Shown here: one piece after another, positions 12,487-23,588 of the stretch
Position numbering within the stretch: the stretch's first letter is position 1
Layout: the number at the start of each line of letters is the position of its first letter
NCBI GenBank assembly: GCA_021014325.1
Contig: CM037460.1
Location: 19,187,044-19,251,043 of the forward strand
Direction: 5' to 3'
Origin: Plazaster borealis
Taxonomy: Eukaryota; Echinodermata; Asteroidea; Forcipulatida; Labidiasteridae
Length of the DNA: 64,000 nt
Notes under the pieces: model-generated
What the model saw: the letters and a program-made list of their open reading frames with translations, nothing else
Told to the model about the DNA's origin: nothing
Database searches by the model: none
Translations under genes and position numbers: made by a program

Positions 12487-12825
12487 ATCCGGATTCCGGT
12501 TCTCAGTGGGCCTGACCCATTCTGGGTCAGCCTGACCCATTCTGGGTCAGGCTGACCCAGAAACTTGTTAAAAACAAAAAACAAAATGAGATTTTTTACT
12601 AGGATTCTGCGTTTAACTTGTTTAAAACAAAACAAAATGAGATTTTTTACTAGGATTCTGCGTTTAACTTGTTTAAAACAAAACAAAATAGATTTTTAAC
12701 TAGGATTCTGCGTTTAATTGACAGATCTCTTGGTTATTTGACATAGATTCCGGGTCATTCTGACCCAGAAACGGGTCAGGATTCAAGGGAGCCGGAATCC
12801 AGGTCAGTTCTGACCCGGTTTAGTA
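12487..12825. repeat. composite element with GGGTCAG clusters and a 51-53 bp tandem core
   Basis: The outer zones (12487-12560 and 12748-12825) carry about ten CTGACCC/GGGTCAG words in alternating orientation. Both contain a GGATTCCGG-like word in opposite orientation, so the ends are loosely inverted. The core (12562-12716) is three head-to-tail units beginning AACTTGTTTAAAACAAAAC and ending AGGATTCTGCGTTT. There is no coding potential beyond repeat-driven frames. It may be a degenerate foldback transposon. Confidence 0.7.
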
Positions 12826-12830
12826 CTAAC

Positions 12831-13291
12831 TGCTTATATAACAGCTCGACGAAATAATACGGGTGTTTATCAAGGTTTATATACCGCTCCTTTAAAAACA
12901 AATATTTTGAGGAAGTTTAAGCTTTATGTTGCAAATGAGATGATTGTGTGATGATAGTTATGTTATGATAAGAAAGTGCAGCTGTAGAATTTGAGGGATT
13001 TGTATGGGTAGGCGAATAATATATTATTTCATTATGTAAATCATTTTGAATCTCTTGTAGGAAGAAGCAGTTGGAACACAGTGTGCCAGAAAACAATATG
13101 AAGATAGTTCAGTGTATAAGGTCTATTGATTTTCTTGTGATAATAAGTGTACTCCAAATCTTGTGGTGCATGTTTTTAATGTATTAAGAAATTGTGTGGG
13201 AAATGGCTAAAACATACAGAGGGCGCTGTTGAAATAGACACGTGACGCCATAACGTTCTTATTAGACAATGCTAAGGTCATTACAAGATTG
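12831..13291. other. non-coding stretch upstream of a TATA element
   Basis: AT-rich with no frame of note. CACGTGACGCC near 13240 combines an E-box with a CRE-like half site, and AGAGGGCGCT near 13219 is a weak CTCF-like core. Confidence 0.3.
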
Positions 13292-13299
13292 TATAAAAG
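13292..13299 (+). promoter_or_regulatory. TATA box candidate
   Basis: TATAAAAG inside GTATAAAAGG is a near-ideal TATA box. A start site would be expected near 13320-13330, about 135 bp before the ATG of the 187-codon ORF. A short upstream ATG at about 13329 opens only three codons. Confidence 0.35.
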
Positions 13300-13461
13300 G
13301 ATCACAATTTGCGTAACCAAAAAACCAATATGGAATAAGATTACATCAACTGTCACTGCATCAGCTTTCAGCAAAACAAAACAAACGTAACACGGTGTGT
13401 CCAGTGCTTGTTTGATTAATTTAATTAAAAGTCAGCATTATTGTATTAATATAAAGATTGG

Positions 13462-14025
13462 ATGGCGGAGGGGGGGGTGTGGAAGTCACTGTGCAACATC
13501 ATACAGCAAATTGTTACACAAGCGATCCAGACGGAAATGAAATCACTTGTCAAACATGGTGATGGAAACTGCAAGGTGTACACCTCTTCGGCAGTATTTG
13601 TCTACTCTGGTCCTCCTTCATGTCACACACCGCAGCAGGCGATAACTCAAACTCGACCTCACTCCCTACGACTGCATTCGCCAAGACATGCAAAACCCAA
13701 AAAAAAGAAGAAGATAATAACAATACAAGATTTGCAATGCGAAGCGACGAGTAGGCCAACGTCACTTTGCAAGAAAAAAAAAGAAGAAAAAAATGGAGAA
13801 GAAGAAGAAGAAGCGGCCAACTCATCACAGTATCGGGGGAGCACGGCCAACATGACGGGTCGCGCGTTCAATTATTACCTTTCTCCGGACACTCTGCGTA
13901 ATCCGTGTGGGGGGGGGTTTCTAGCATTATTAGGGGAGGGGTTTGCTTGTAACGAGCCTGGACACTGGATATCTGCTTGTCAGTTATTCTTGGCCGGTCA
14001 CATCTTCACGGAATTGTACAAATAA
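13462..14025 (+). CDS. hypothetical ORF, 187 codons
   Basis: This is the longest frame outside the minisatellites. It starts at ATG in the context TTGGATGG. The first 38 residues (MAEGGVWKSLCNIIQQ...) form a plausible amphipathic helix. After that come lysine-rich (about 75-84 and 104-110) and glutamate-rich (about 112-118) low-complexity runs that reflect purine tracts, and then a glycine/cysteine-containing tail. I recognise no domain. A splice-donor match, CAAG|GTGTAC, lies about 38 codons in, so only the N-terminal part may be a first exon. The TATA box at 13292 gives modest support for transcription. It could equally be a chance frame. Confidence 0.25.
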   Translation: MAEGGVWKSLCNIIQQIVTQAIQTEMKSLVKHGDGNCKVYTSSAVFVYSGPPSCHTPQQAITQTRPHSLRLHSPRHAKPKKKKKIITIQDLQCEATSRPTSLCKKKKEEKNGEEEEEAANSSQYRGSTANMTGRAFNYYLSPDTLRNPCGGGFLALLGEGFACNEPGHWISACQLFLAGHIFTELYK

Positions 14026-14989
14026 TTATTGCCGTGGATGAGGCTTTCGACCCTTTTAGAAACTTCCTCAAGTCTCCGAGTGGCGGCGTGCGCGTAGAAT
14101 GCACGTGTGTGGGGATATACAGAGCTGCTTCGTGCGTTTGTTGTTCAGGTTTTGTTCTTCGTTTTTGTTTTCTTTCCAAAGGTAACGTTTTCAAAGTGTT
14201 AAACAGTTGTTTTGATTTATGTGAAAAGAAAATTAAGCGCACGCCAGACAACAACAGTCAATGATAACAACAAAATGGTTAGGGCTATAACAACATGATT
14301 AATGGCCACTAAATTCCAAACTGAGCTATTTTACTGAAATAAAAGTGTTTGTCTTTTTTGAGATTTCTTTTTTCTTTCTTTTTAGTATGTTTTTGTTTTT
14401 GTTTGTTTTTTTTGTTTTTTTTATTAAACATGTTTTTTATGATGATTTTCTTTTAAGGATATATAATTTATATTTAATTGGCTATGACTTCTTACCTGTC
14501 AATCACTCATTTATTATGATTTAATATTTTCGGGATGTATTTGACAATACTTCAACAGTCCTACCTGGCATCATTCATCTTCCCAGTATAAATTAAATTA
14601 TGTTGATTTGTATCGTGACTGAAAGAAAAGGTGCTTATTACTAAGCCGGTGTGATGACCAAAACCAGTCTACTTTATAACATACAGTAGTTTTGCAACTT
14701 GATACATTTGACACTAATAAAATATCTAGCATGGCCTGTATGGGGGGCCCCACTATATTAGCACAGCTGTATTATGCATGCAACACCTAGAACTTGGACT
14801 TTTTTTTAATCACACCACAAACGATTTTGTGTGTGTGTAAATTACCAATAAAAACTTCACACGTAATGGTTGTGCTAATTCCTTACATTGATCATGCATT
14901 TTGAGAATTCCCCAGTTATTTGCGTCTAGCATTACATCACACTACGATGGATCTATATATTATATCCCCCTCCTATTTTTTTTCTTCCC
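14026..14989. other. T-rich non-coding stretch
   Basis: No gene is supported. Long T-rich tracts lie at about 14350-14425. The overlapping frames at 13977-14264 read through from the ORF before it and lack protein-like features. Confidence 0.4.
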
Positions 14990-15370
14990 CTCCCAAACGC
15001 CAATTGTGTTATACCCGGGTCCGGGCAGCGTGATATCCCCACGGTGCCAGTGTTTGCACGCGGGGTGACGATGTTGACAGCTCGCCGGACACTTGCCGGC
15101 CTTCTTGGGTTTAAACAGCGGCTGAGAACGCCGCATCCCCGAGGACCGTTCACTAGTGTTGTGACGCGCTAGACGCTCGCTGCAATTGACGCTTCACTCG
15201 ATCGAATTCACCCCCCACGTCCATGGCTTAACGCGTTCGTTCACCCCCTCGATGTCTCGGCCTCTGTTCCATCTCTTTTAAAAGTCTATGCATACATATT
15301 GGATGGCTCTAGAGGCGAGTGTGTCGCCTGAGCTGTCCACGTGATGAGACTTTTTCTCCCGTACTTCTAG
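14990..15370. other. GC-richer island, left half
   Basis: Raised GC with several CpG dinucleotides (CGCGGGGTGACG, CGACGCGCTAGACG-type words) and several short frames on both strands. It precedes the exon candidate at 15371 and could be regulatory. Confidence 0.25.
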
Positions 15371-15552
15371 AACAACCCCCCGACGAGGTTGTCGAGCGGT
15401 GGAAATCTTCCGGAAAGGGCCGGCTTTACAAATGCACGCCATATCGCCCTGGACACTTCCCCTTAAAAAACTCCGATGAGAAGAAGCACCGCAAATCAAT
15501 GCACAGTAAACCCGTGCCCGGTCGCCAGCCAAACCGATCCTTGCAGGTTCAT
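15371..15552 (+). CDS. possible internal exon, C2H2-finger-like residues
   Basis: A strong acceptor precedes it: a tract TTTTTCTCCCGTACTTCTAG ending at 15370. The open frame then reads through EQPPDEVVERWKSSGKGR and a stretch YKCTPY...NSDEKKHRKSMHSKP. The spacing of C, H and H and the word SDEKKH..(4)..H recall Egr/Gli-type C2H2 fingers. However, the second zinc cysteine is a tyrosine and the spacing is two residues too long, so a working finger is not supported. The suggested donor (CAG|GTTCAT at 15552/15553) is weak. The frame stays open to a stop at 15660. Confidence 0.18.
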
Positions 15553-15660
15553 GTCAACGCACGTACAACCACGTACGGCCTGGTTCTTGAGAGTTGGGGA
15601 CTTGAAAGCAACGCTTGGCTGTATTATTGGCGCAACTGCCCGCTTCTTGTCCTCTCTTGA

Positions 15661-16824
15661 TTGACAGAAAGCTAGAAATGCAATGACCTGGCGTGACCTC
15701 AAGAACACAGGAGAAGTGGAATAACACACTATGACCAAAAAAGAAAAAAAAGGTTGAAAGAAAAAGAAAATAGTTGAAAATACTTATGTACTCTTGGCGT
15801 ACTTGGTCAATGCACTAGGTAGGTGATCAGGCTCGCTGGTAACCCATACACACGCGGCAGACGGCCCGTGCTGCATTAGTAATGCCCGCTCACCATTATA
15901 CTTTCTATACTCATTTCAATTTCAGGTTTGAACTAGTGTCCATATATATATATCTGTGTACACTCGCAACATCGCCTGATCAGTATGTTTTACTTTGAAA
16001 GTTACTTGCTCGATATGTGTTCAATGAATAACTAGTATTGCTGGCACTGGATTGAGTGTCGGTGAATTCACAAGATCCTTATTTTGGGTACCCTTTCACA
16101 TCTTTTCTTTACAGTATTTTACACCAGTAAAAGTTGCGTTTGCTGATAAATTGATTCCTGTGTGTGTTGATCACAAGATGTACAAATCAATGGCAAAGAA
16201 TATCATTAATGCATGAATCATGCATGAATCAATTTGACAATGCAAGTTTTCTTGGTAACTGTTTGGGAGATTTTTTTCTTCTTACGATTCAAATTACTAA
16301 AAACATTCGTGTAATAACTACACTACATCCTGAAAAGAATGGTGTTTTTTCAATGTTTGGAAAGCAGCATTTTTTGTAATCACAAATATAATACATTTCC
16401 GTAGTAAAAAGAATTTCCTTTCCATTTCTGCAAACAGGCTTTCATACTATTAGTATTTACAGAAGGCTTCATTTACCAAAGCACTTATGGGAAACTAATT
16501 TATAGAGACCAAACGTTGATCCCGAGCAAATGGTATCGGTTCTGAAATAATAGTTTAAGAAAGTACAGAGTTCTTAAATGTTATTGTTATATACAGTTCT
16601 GAAATAATAATCACTTCGAGCCATAGTCCTTTACTTTACTATTTTGTTCTGAAAATAAAATGTCAATTTGTATGACTACCGGTACCCTTCCTGAGCCCCC
16701 GAACAATTTATAGAGAAACTACTGAACATGTTAACGATAGTTTAATGTTGGTCATCATGTTTTTGTATGACGATCAAGTCTCATATTTAAAAAAAATAAT
16801 GAATATTTCTTGAATCATAGAAGT
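15661..16824. other. non-coding stretch
   Basis: No gene supported. An A-rich tract (about 15740-15775), a short (TA)n at about 15943-15953 and a local duplication of ATGCATGAATC (about 16209-16230) are visible. Confidence 0.5.
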
Positions 16825-17130
16825 TACCGACCATGTAACCCTTGTTTAAAACAACTGTGACCTTGTACAATCCAGGGCCCCTGGCAGGCAAGAAACGGTA
16901 CTTCACTGGTCATATGGGACATTTTACATTTTGTGTCATAATTTCCACATAAGTTCAAGAGTTATAAAAATAACAGCTGAACAAGTTCTGAGATGTGCCC
17001 CCTTTCATGATATCAATGCAATCCCCACAAAATGTAAGATTTTCAGTTTTCTTCCATAAAGCCGTGTACAAACCGCGCCTGCAGGAAGTTCAGGCTCTTT
17101 CGTGACGTCACATGTTACATAGTCTATTAT
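16825..17130 (+). mobile_element. MITE family C, copy 1
   Basis: Starts GACCATGTAACC and ends GTTACATAGTCTAT, an imperfect terminal inverted repeat of about 14 bp. Internal words AACAGCTGAACAAGTTCTG, GAGATGTGCCCCCTTTC, GCCTGCAGGAAGT and CAGGCTCT are shared, in order, with the copy at 47205-47545. There is no coding frame. Confidence 0.85.
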
Positions 17131-17359
17131 CAGTGACAAGTGACCTTTGTTTTTACTTTACTCGTCAGTACCACCTCAAAAAAAGTAGGATTTAGTAATA
17201 TCGAAAGGTTAACAAATGTTATCTTGTTGGCCCAGATTGCTGTACTGTTGGCTCGCACTGGTACTTCCTGCTCACAGGGAAATGCAGTTTCTGTACATTT
17301 TAGTAACAGTAGATTATACTTGTTTTCTTCTTTCTGTTGTTTGGGGTAATAAATCATTT

Positions 17360-17393
<34 letters not shown>

Positions 17394-18154
17394 CAGGTGT
17401 CTCGATTCTTATCAATATTCTTATTTGTACTATTTGTACTTTGCTTTTAATAAGTACCACGATTCCAATTATAGGTTTTGGCCTATGTAGACTTTGCGCA
17501 ATGAAAACAATGAATGCACAGAGCATTGCTAATTGATTTACCAGGCAATCAGTACTTGTGTTTAACTAAAATTCAATTCATATTCATCAACCATTATTTT
17601 AACAATGAGGTAACGTCATCTTGTATTAAATTAAATCAAGTTTTTTTTTTTCAACTAATAAATCAGTTAGTTATTAATAAAAGATTTGTTGTCCCCAATC
17701 GTCCAACGATTCCACATGCGAGAACTGACTATTTTCCTAACCGGTCATAGAGTCATGGGTCGCAGTCATCAAGCTAGCGGGGAAAACAAGGGGGAAGGTG
17801 AGGGGCGAGAAAACTAGGTTTGCCAATCTCGGGCTTTGTTGTTTTTGTTCTGCTTGGCCTCCCTCTAGTATTCCTGCTTTATTTACACTAATTTCACGTC
17901 GGGGTAATTGATTTATGACGAGACTTTAGCAGCCTAGTTGCCCAATGGATATAACCTGTTGACATGGCAGCAGTTTTTAATTCCTCTTCTCACTAATTAA
18001 TTTTTTTTCTCTCTCTCTCTTCTTCTTGCCGGTCGTCCAGTAATGAAATTCTAACACGTTCAAGTTTGTGTTATTAGATTGAACGGAGAGTAAGCCAATC
18101 ATAGATTTCTTACGTGTAAAATATATACTTGTTGTGTGATTATCACCATTTTGC
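17131..18154. other. non-coding stretch with a long T-run
   Basis: No gene supported. A run of about 31 T lies at 17362-17391, and a CT-rich tract lies at about 18001-18030. The frames at 17130-17536 flank the T-run and lack protein character. Confidence 0.5.
17361..17391. repeat. poly(T) run
   Basis: About 31 consecutive T. It could be the A-tail of a minus-strand retroposed copy, but no retroelement body is recognisable beside it. Confidence 0.9.
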
Positions 18155-18529
18155 TTAAAGGTATCGTACACGTTTGGTAATGACTCAAAACAAATATTAG
18201 CATACAAAGTTACTTGGTAACAAGCAACGGAGAGCTGTTGATAGTATAAAACATTGTGAGAAACGACTCCCTCTGAAGTAAAGTAGTTTTTGAGAAAGAG
18301 GTAATTTCTCACTAAAATAATAAAAACTTCTTGCAAGAAGTTTTTATTCCTATCTGAAAGCACACGAATTTGTACAACAAGGGTGTCTTTTTCTTTCATC
18401 ATTTTCTTGCAACTTCGATGACCAATTAAGCCCAAATATTTACAGGCTTGTTATTTTATGCATATGTTGGGATACACCAAGTGAGAACACTGGTCTTTTT
18501 CAATTACCAAACGTGTTCAGTGCCTTTAA
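18155..18529 (-). mobile_element. MITE family A, copy 3 (375 bp)
   Basis: Reverse-oriented full-length copy running TTAAAGGTATCG...CAGTGCCTTTAA. The central palindrome CTTCTTGCAAGAAG lies at 18327-18340. Both TTAA ends are kept. The 152-codon minus frame across it is an artefact of the repeat; the same peptide appears in other copies. Confidence 0.93.
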
Positions 18530-18877
18530 TGTTATTAGCGAGATGTTACCTATTAATTAAGCATTTTTGGTGGAAAAAAATAATGATATGGTAATTGCAA
18601 CAGTAGACGTATACATTTCATTTATATCAATCATCCCTAAAGATGATACGATTCTTAAACATGGAATTGCTTAATATACATGTATTTAATTATCATTTAG
18701 TTTTAATCAACATATAGGACTACTAAAAATTAAGGGATCTTTGAAGTGTCGGGTATCTTGTACTTGTAGAACCGAAGAATGATGTAAACGGAAGACGATG
18801 AAGGAAAGTTCATTTTTATTTTGTGGAAAAGAAAGATTCAAAACATGGGAAGCAACCCTCACAATAGTGTATAAAGG

Positions 18878-18970
18878 GGAATCGAACCGGGGTCCACATA
18901 AACAGAAATCGAACCAGGTCCACATAGACATGAATCGAACCGGGTCCACATAGACGGGAATCGAACCGGG
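18878..18970 (-). repeat. tandem array of four 26-27 bp units, each with a pol III B-box word
   Basis: On the minus strand each unit contains GGTTCGATTCC or a close variant (complements of 18878-18888, 18905-18915, 18931-18941 and 18957-18967) followed by TCTATGTGGAC. The first and last words match the tRNA B-box consensus GGTTCGANTCC perfectly. No tRNA fold and no convincing A box are adjacent. Confidence 0.8.
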
Positions 18971-19689
18971 GGCCCACAGACGTGTCGATGGCAGGTAAGG
19001 AGCCCAGTCTCTGGTGATCTCTAGTATACAGAAGAAATGTAGATTGTAATCCTATGTTTATGATCACCCGTGTTTTTCCCCTCTCCAAATTTGACAATGT
19101 TTGCGAACAAGTTCGTCTCCTCATTTGAGGCTATGAAGAAGAAAGATTGATTAAACGTCCACGATATGATTTGCACATATGGGAGACCTAAACATCTAAT
19201 GATTTGTGAGTTAAGTGAGACTGATTTGTTTACTTTATTGTTACATTATGTGTATAATTATGCCGACTACGTTATTATTTGCACATTATAGGTGATCAAA
19301 TTGTGATTGTTATTATAAAATGCCTACTGTGACAGGCTGTGTTCTTTTATGATATTACTCGTTTTTAACAAAACACTCACCATTCTGTTTCCCCTTGATT
19401 GCATTTTTTTGTGTTAATTTGTCATAACACAGTTGGTTCAAATTACGTCTGGCGTTTCATTGAATGATTTTACACTAAACATAGAAGGTTTGCTCACGGG
19501 TGATTGACTCGGAATTAAGTATTTGAACGCAAATGCTGCTAACTACATTACAAATAGAAGACAAGAACGCACAATATAATTTCAACAGTCAATTTGTCCA
19601 GTTAATGTTCCCTGACGATTGGTGTTTTCTATACTGGCGTCTGATGCGTTCATTAAAAACACATAACAATGTAGCCGATCCACTTTAGA
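18971..19689. other. AT-rich non-coding stretch
   Basis: No gene or repeat recognised. Confidence 0.5.
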
Positions 19690-20520
19690 GTTCATGACCG
19701 TGAATTTTTTTTGGTGTGGCGACACCCACACCACGCATCAAGGTATACATTGACAGTTCATGCTAGTTCACATGGCGAACCGTACACCGGTTGTTCTTCG
19801 GGCATACGGGCTCGCGATGCGACCGGTGTTTGGTCGGGATACTATACTATGATAAACCATCCGCCCAATTCCCCGGCCGGCGCATCACTTAAGACGGTTA
19901 TGCCAAGCCACCTTGGCATGTATCATTCGAACTCAAGGAGCTTCCTCACTTGTGAGATGGATGCAACGATACCAAGTGATCACACTAAGGCCATCGAGAC
20001 GAGGCTTGTACGGTGCATCCGACCCGTTCAATTCTGGCCTGCGGCGAGTCTTGGGAAACGGAGGAGGCCATTTTAGCCGGGGTCCCGTCGCTTGGCCGCC
20101 TCCTTTCGCGACTAAGCCGTGAGCTGAAAATACTGATATCTCGGGACATACTACTAAAGAGTTTAGATCCTACAGATCTATAATCAGTTCTTATGAGGTG
20201 CTGAGGTCTGATCCGTACTCATTATGACTAATTTGAAAACATTGTTGGCTGCAAGGGTAATAAGAGCTGTCATATCGGGGAGAAGGCGCCGGGGGCCGCC
20301 TGCGAGTTAGGTTTCCCCTCCCTTAGTATAAACCGGCCGTGCCGGAGCAGCCAGCACACGGTAGCACTTCACACGGGTCGACTAGCGTTACTGTCGGGCT
20401 GACCCCGGGGTGTATGGGAGCTTGCAATTTCCTTTGGAAGCACCGAACAAACAGGCGCAAATCGCCAAGTCTGGGCCCATCCAGTTAGTGACCCTGTAGC
20501 AAGATGGCAACTTGGGCTAA
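19690..20520. other. GC-rich island
   Basis: Composition is clearly richer in GC and CpG than the flanks, with frames open on the plus strand (19711-20076 from a TTG, 19913-20122). The predicted peptides are arginine/serine-rich without a domain. AGGCCATTTTAGC near 20067 resembles a YY1 site. It could be a distal promoter or enhancer. No exon is supported. Confidence 0.25.
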
Positions 20521-21019
20521 GACCCTGTAACTCATTCCCATGAACTACTACTCCTCAGAACGTTTACGAGACACGGCTTCATCTTGATAGCATGAGGCTG
20601 TCATTCAGGATGGAGAGAAAAAAACATTCTTAGTCTCAAGTCATTCACAAGATGAAACTAGGAAGATGAAGAGGAAGATGCTGCACTGCCCTCGTATAAA
20701 GGCCCTACTTTGAATCAAGATGAAAATAACAATCGCAGATCATTTCATGAACGCTTGGCGTCGATAGACATGTTACACTTAGGTCTGGTGATTAAACAGG
20801 GAAAACAGACCACAATGCCAATACTTAGTATAATTCGAGCTACTGATCAAAACTGCCACGAAGAAGAGTTCTGTCTGGAATGCAGGTATCCACGACGTCA
20901 GTTCCTATCTTGCTTCGCAAGGCAACGGGGGGACTAGAAAACCACCAGTTATTACTCACAATGCTTTTAAAGATGTTTATCTTAAGAATTATATGATTTG
21001 AAGTAAGCTGTGCTTAAAA
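20521..21019. other. non-coding stretch
   Basis: Purine-rich (GAAGATGAAGAGG near 20655-20680). The 75-codon plus frame at 20710-20937 has balanced composition and an ATG start but no recognisable motif. Confidence 0.35.
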
Positions 21020-21046
21020 AAACAACAACAACAACAACAACAACAA
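21020..21046. repeat. (AAC)n microsatellite
   Basis: About nine uninterrupted AAC units. Confidence 0.95.
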
Positions 21047-21067
21047 GGCATAATTGTGGTGCCTGCT

Positions 21068-21221
21068 CTATATTCCGACACCCCTACGTTCCGACAACCC
21101 TATATTCCGAAAACCCTAGGCCTATATTCCGAAAACCCTCGAGTAATTTACATGCTAGGGTTAGTGTGTTGGGGTTATATGGTTAGGAATAGGAAAACAC
21201 ACTAGGTGTGTCGGAACATAG
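21068..21221. mobile_element. small element with TTCCGA repeats and inverted ends
   Basis: The left end CTATATTCCGACACCCCT pairs with the right end AGGTGTGTCGGAACATAG. The left half has four spaced copies of the word TTCCGA(C/A)A(A)CCC within 65 bp. No coding frame. It fits a decayed foldback or MITE-like element. Confidence 0.6.
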
Positions 21222-21628
21222 GTGTAACCATATTGTTGGTCCAAGGACAAATTTAATTTCAATTTCATAGGGCTGACCTACATGTACACATGGTGCAAGC
21301 TTTAGAAGACTTTTCAGGCTATTTAATCAGAAGAATTCTGATTTTTCGAAGGACAAAAACCAATTGGAAATCAGACTAAAAGTAGGAAGAATATCATGCC
21401 TGAACTACAGTGTTTTTACCCTTGACGTATTCATTATGAACGAAGATGTTCATGTGCAATTCTGTCAAAATCTGAGCCATTTTGAGTGGACTTGGAACTA
21501 ATTTGGGATCGACGTGTTTTTAATACACGAATACGTTTTATATAGAGCAAGGGTTGATAGATTTGTGTTAAAGCGACGTCGGAGCAACACTCAGCGCCAA
21601 ATATAAAGGATTAACACAGACTATTATA

Positions 21629-21858
21629 TTTGGTTTTACCCGTACACCGATGTGTGTAAAGCACTGTATACCCAGTTCCTTCCCGAGTACTGTGATAAAA
21701 ATCCACAGGCCTATTACTCGGGTGGGATTCGAACCCTAGTAATATGCCATTCTAGAGTAGATGTCTTACCAATATTAGCCAACCGAGAATGCCCGGGATT
21801 CGGAAAAGTACTAAGTATACAGTGCTTTACAACACATCGGTGTAAGGCTAAAACCAAA
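21629..21858 (-). mobile_element. tRNA-like element bounded by about 48-bp terminal inverted repeats
   Basis: The arms 21629-21676 and 21810-21858 are inverted and about 90% identical over 48 bp; each contains ACACCGATGTG and TAAAGCACTGTATAC. Between them, read on the minus strand, is a tRNA-like segment. It has an A-box-like TTGGCTAATATTGG (complement of about 21770-21783) followed about 40 bp later by a perfect B box inside GGGTTCGAATCCCACC (complement of about 21721-21736). Such promoters are typical of tRNA-derived SINEs, whereas long inverted ends are typical of DNA transposons. An outer 13-14 bp direct repeat, GATTAACACAGA, flanks it at 21609 and 21908. Confidence 0.75.
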
Positions 21859-21919
21859 TAAAATATTCTTTAGCCCCGATGCAAATTTAACATCTATTAT
21901 TAGAAAGATTAACACAGAG

Positions 21920-23588
21920 TTGCCCTTGACTGTAGCAATGTTGACGAAAGAGTAATGTCCATGTGCACATTTGGTTATGGTGTGGGAATTGTTGTATCCT
22001 ATTAACAGGGGAAGTGTCAGGCTTTCTTTCTAAGTTTCTATAGCCATCCAGGGGAAGAAACGCAGGAAATCCGTTTTAGACGCTACATTTCACTTTTGTT
22101 TTAGCATTGTGCAAGGGGCAATTACCATTGGTAATGCTCTGGACAAATGCCGTGATTTCAACGTTGAGAGTTTCAAGTACGATTTGTTAACATTGTATTA
22201 ATTAATAATATTAAACAGCTATTTGTACACTGGGACAAATTGTAAGTTTAATTTAACTTGCCTTTACATTTCGACCCTTGGAATTAAGATTGACATTTTT
22301 TTGTCAGTAAGGCCTATTTATAAATGGATTTTAGGCATATTATGGATTTTGCAAACCCGTTTTGCACATTAATACTGCTCAATGACAATTTCAAATTGCA
22401 TGCATTTCCTTAACGTGGGATATTGGTCAATAGGAGTTAAAATATTATATAATATAAGCTATCATTGTAAATATACTGTCTGTATCTGTGCACTGGAGTT
22501 AATAGTTTTTGCAATAAATTCATGAGAAACTTTAAAATTGTGCTGAAACTGTCTTGATTTGAGTTGTCTGGATGATTGTAATGTTTCTGCTCTGAATGAT
22601 AAATCCACTTGAATGGATTGGGTATTTGCTTAAATTGAAATTCACCCGTGATTTCGAAAAACATTTTATCACATTTACAGTTTGACATATTACGGTTTTT
22701 TATTTGTTAAGAAACAGGTTCAAATAGAAAATAGAAAGTGTTTAAGTTTCTCCTTATGAACTCAAAATTCACGTTACCTCAAACATTTTTGTTTTCATCC
22801 TTTCCAATAATTTGTTGGAGAAAAAGAAGGAATTAGCTGCATACTGCTTACCAACCAAATAGACATGTGGTATGATTGCAAAACAATATTAAAGGCCCAA
22901 CAAGTCAATCCCAGCAGAGTCTTTAATTTTTCAAATGCTACCTTTATGTGAGGCCTTTCTTTTTTGTGTGTCGTTTGATTTTTACGTAAGCGGTTTTTTG
23001 ACCTATAGAAAACAGGAACTACACCGTTCTCCTCCATTTTTTTAAAGTGAGTTATGCGAGGCACGACCCCGGGGAAGGCAAGCGCTATTACCAAAGATAC
23101 GGAGCGCCGATAGGCAAAAAAGCGCGATCTTATCTGCCCTACTTAAACCGAGGATTCCAAAGTCAAAGCGAACAACGCAATACGGCAGGAAGATTTGTGT
23201 GCCCAGTCGTGCATTGTGAAGGAATAATGTTTTCAGGTGGCTGCGTTCATCAGTTCCAAGGTTGATGATGCTGATTTGTATACAGGGGGGAAAAAATATT
23301 CCCGTGCGCGAACTCTTGGTCTGGCTATAGCTCTTATCTGACCACATTCTGCACCCCTTTTTAAAAGTTATATATAGGCCTATGTCAACAATGAATAATA
23401 CAGTATATGAGTTTACTCAAGCTATAATATGTTAATTGTTTGGTATTTCGGGGCACACGGCACCTACCCTTCACTCTCTACTTACAAGACCGCCCCATAT
23501 TGTAACTTTTTTCGTCAGTAATGACGTGTGTTTGACAACTGCCCAATTTCATTTGAACTGCCCAATTGAGAATATTGCTCAAAAGTAT
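21920..23588. other. non-coding stretch
   Basis: Mostly AT-rich. A GC-richer patch at about 23045-23350 has frames open on both strands. The plus one needs a GTG start and has no known domain. No gene supported. Confidence 0.4.

Noticed and set aside
17977..18435. 152-codon minus frame beginning MGLIGHRSCKKMMKEKD
   Set aside because: The same peptide start recurs in other copies of MITE family A (for example at 10344, 26776 and 56125) and is interrupted differently in each; it is transposon DNA with no coding role.
19711..20076. 121-codon plus frame in the GC island
   Set aside because: Starts at TTG; the arginine/serine-rich peptide has no recognisable domain, and length is explained by base composition.
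23047..23265. 72-codon frame with two cysteine/histidine pairs near its end
   Set aside because: Needs a GTG start, the residues do not fit a known zinc site, and the opposite strand is equally open.
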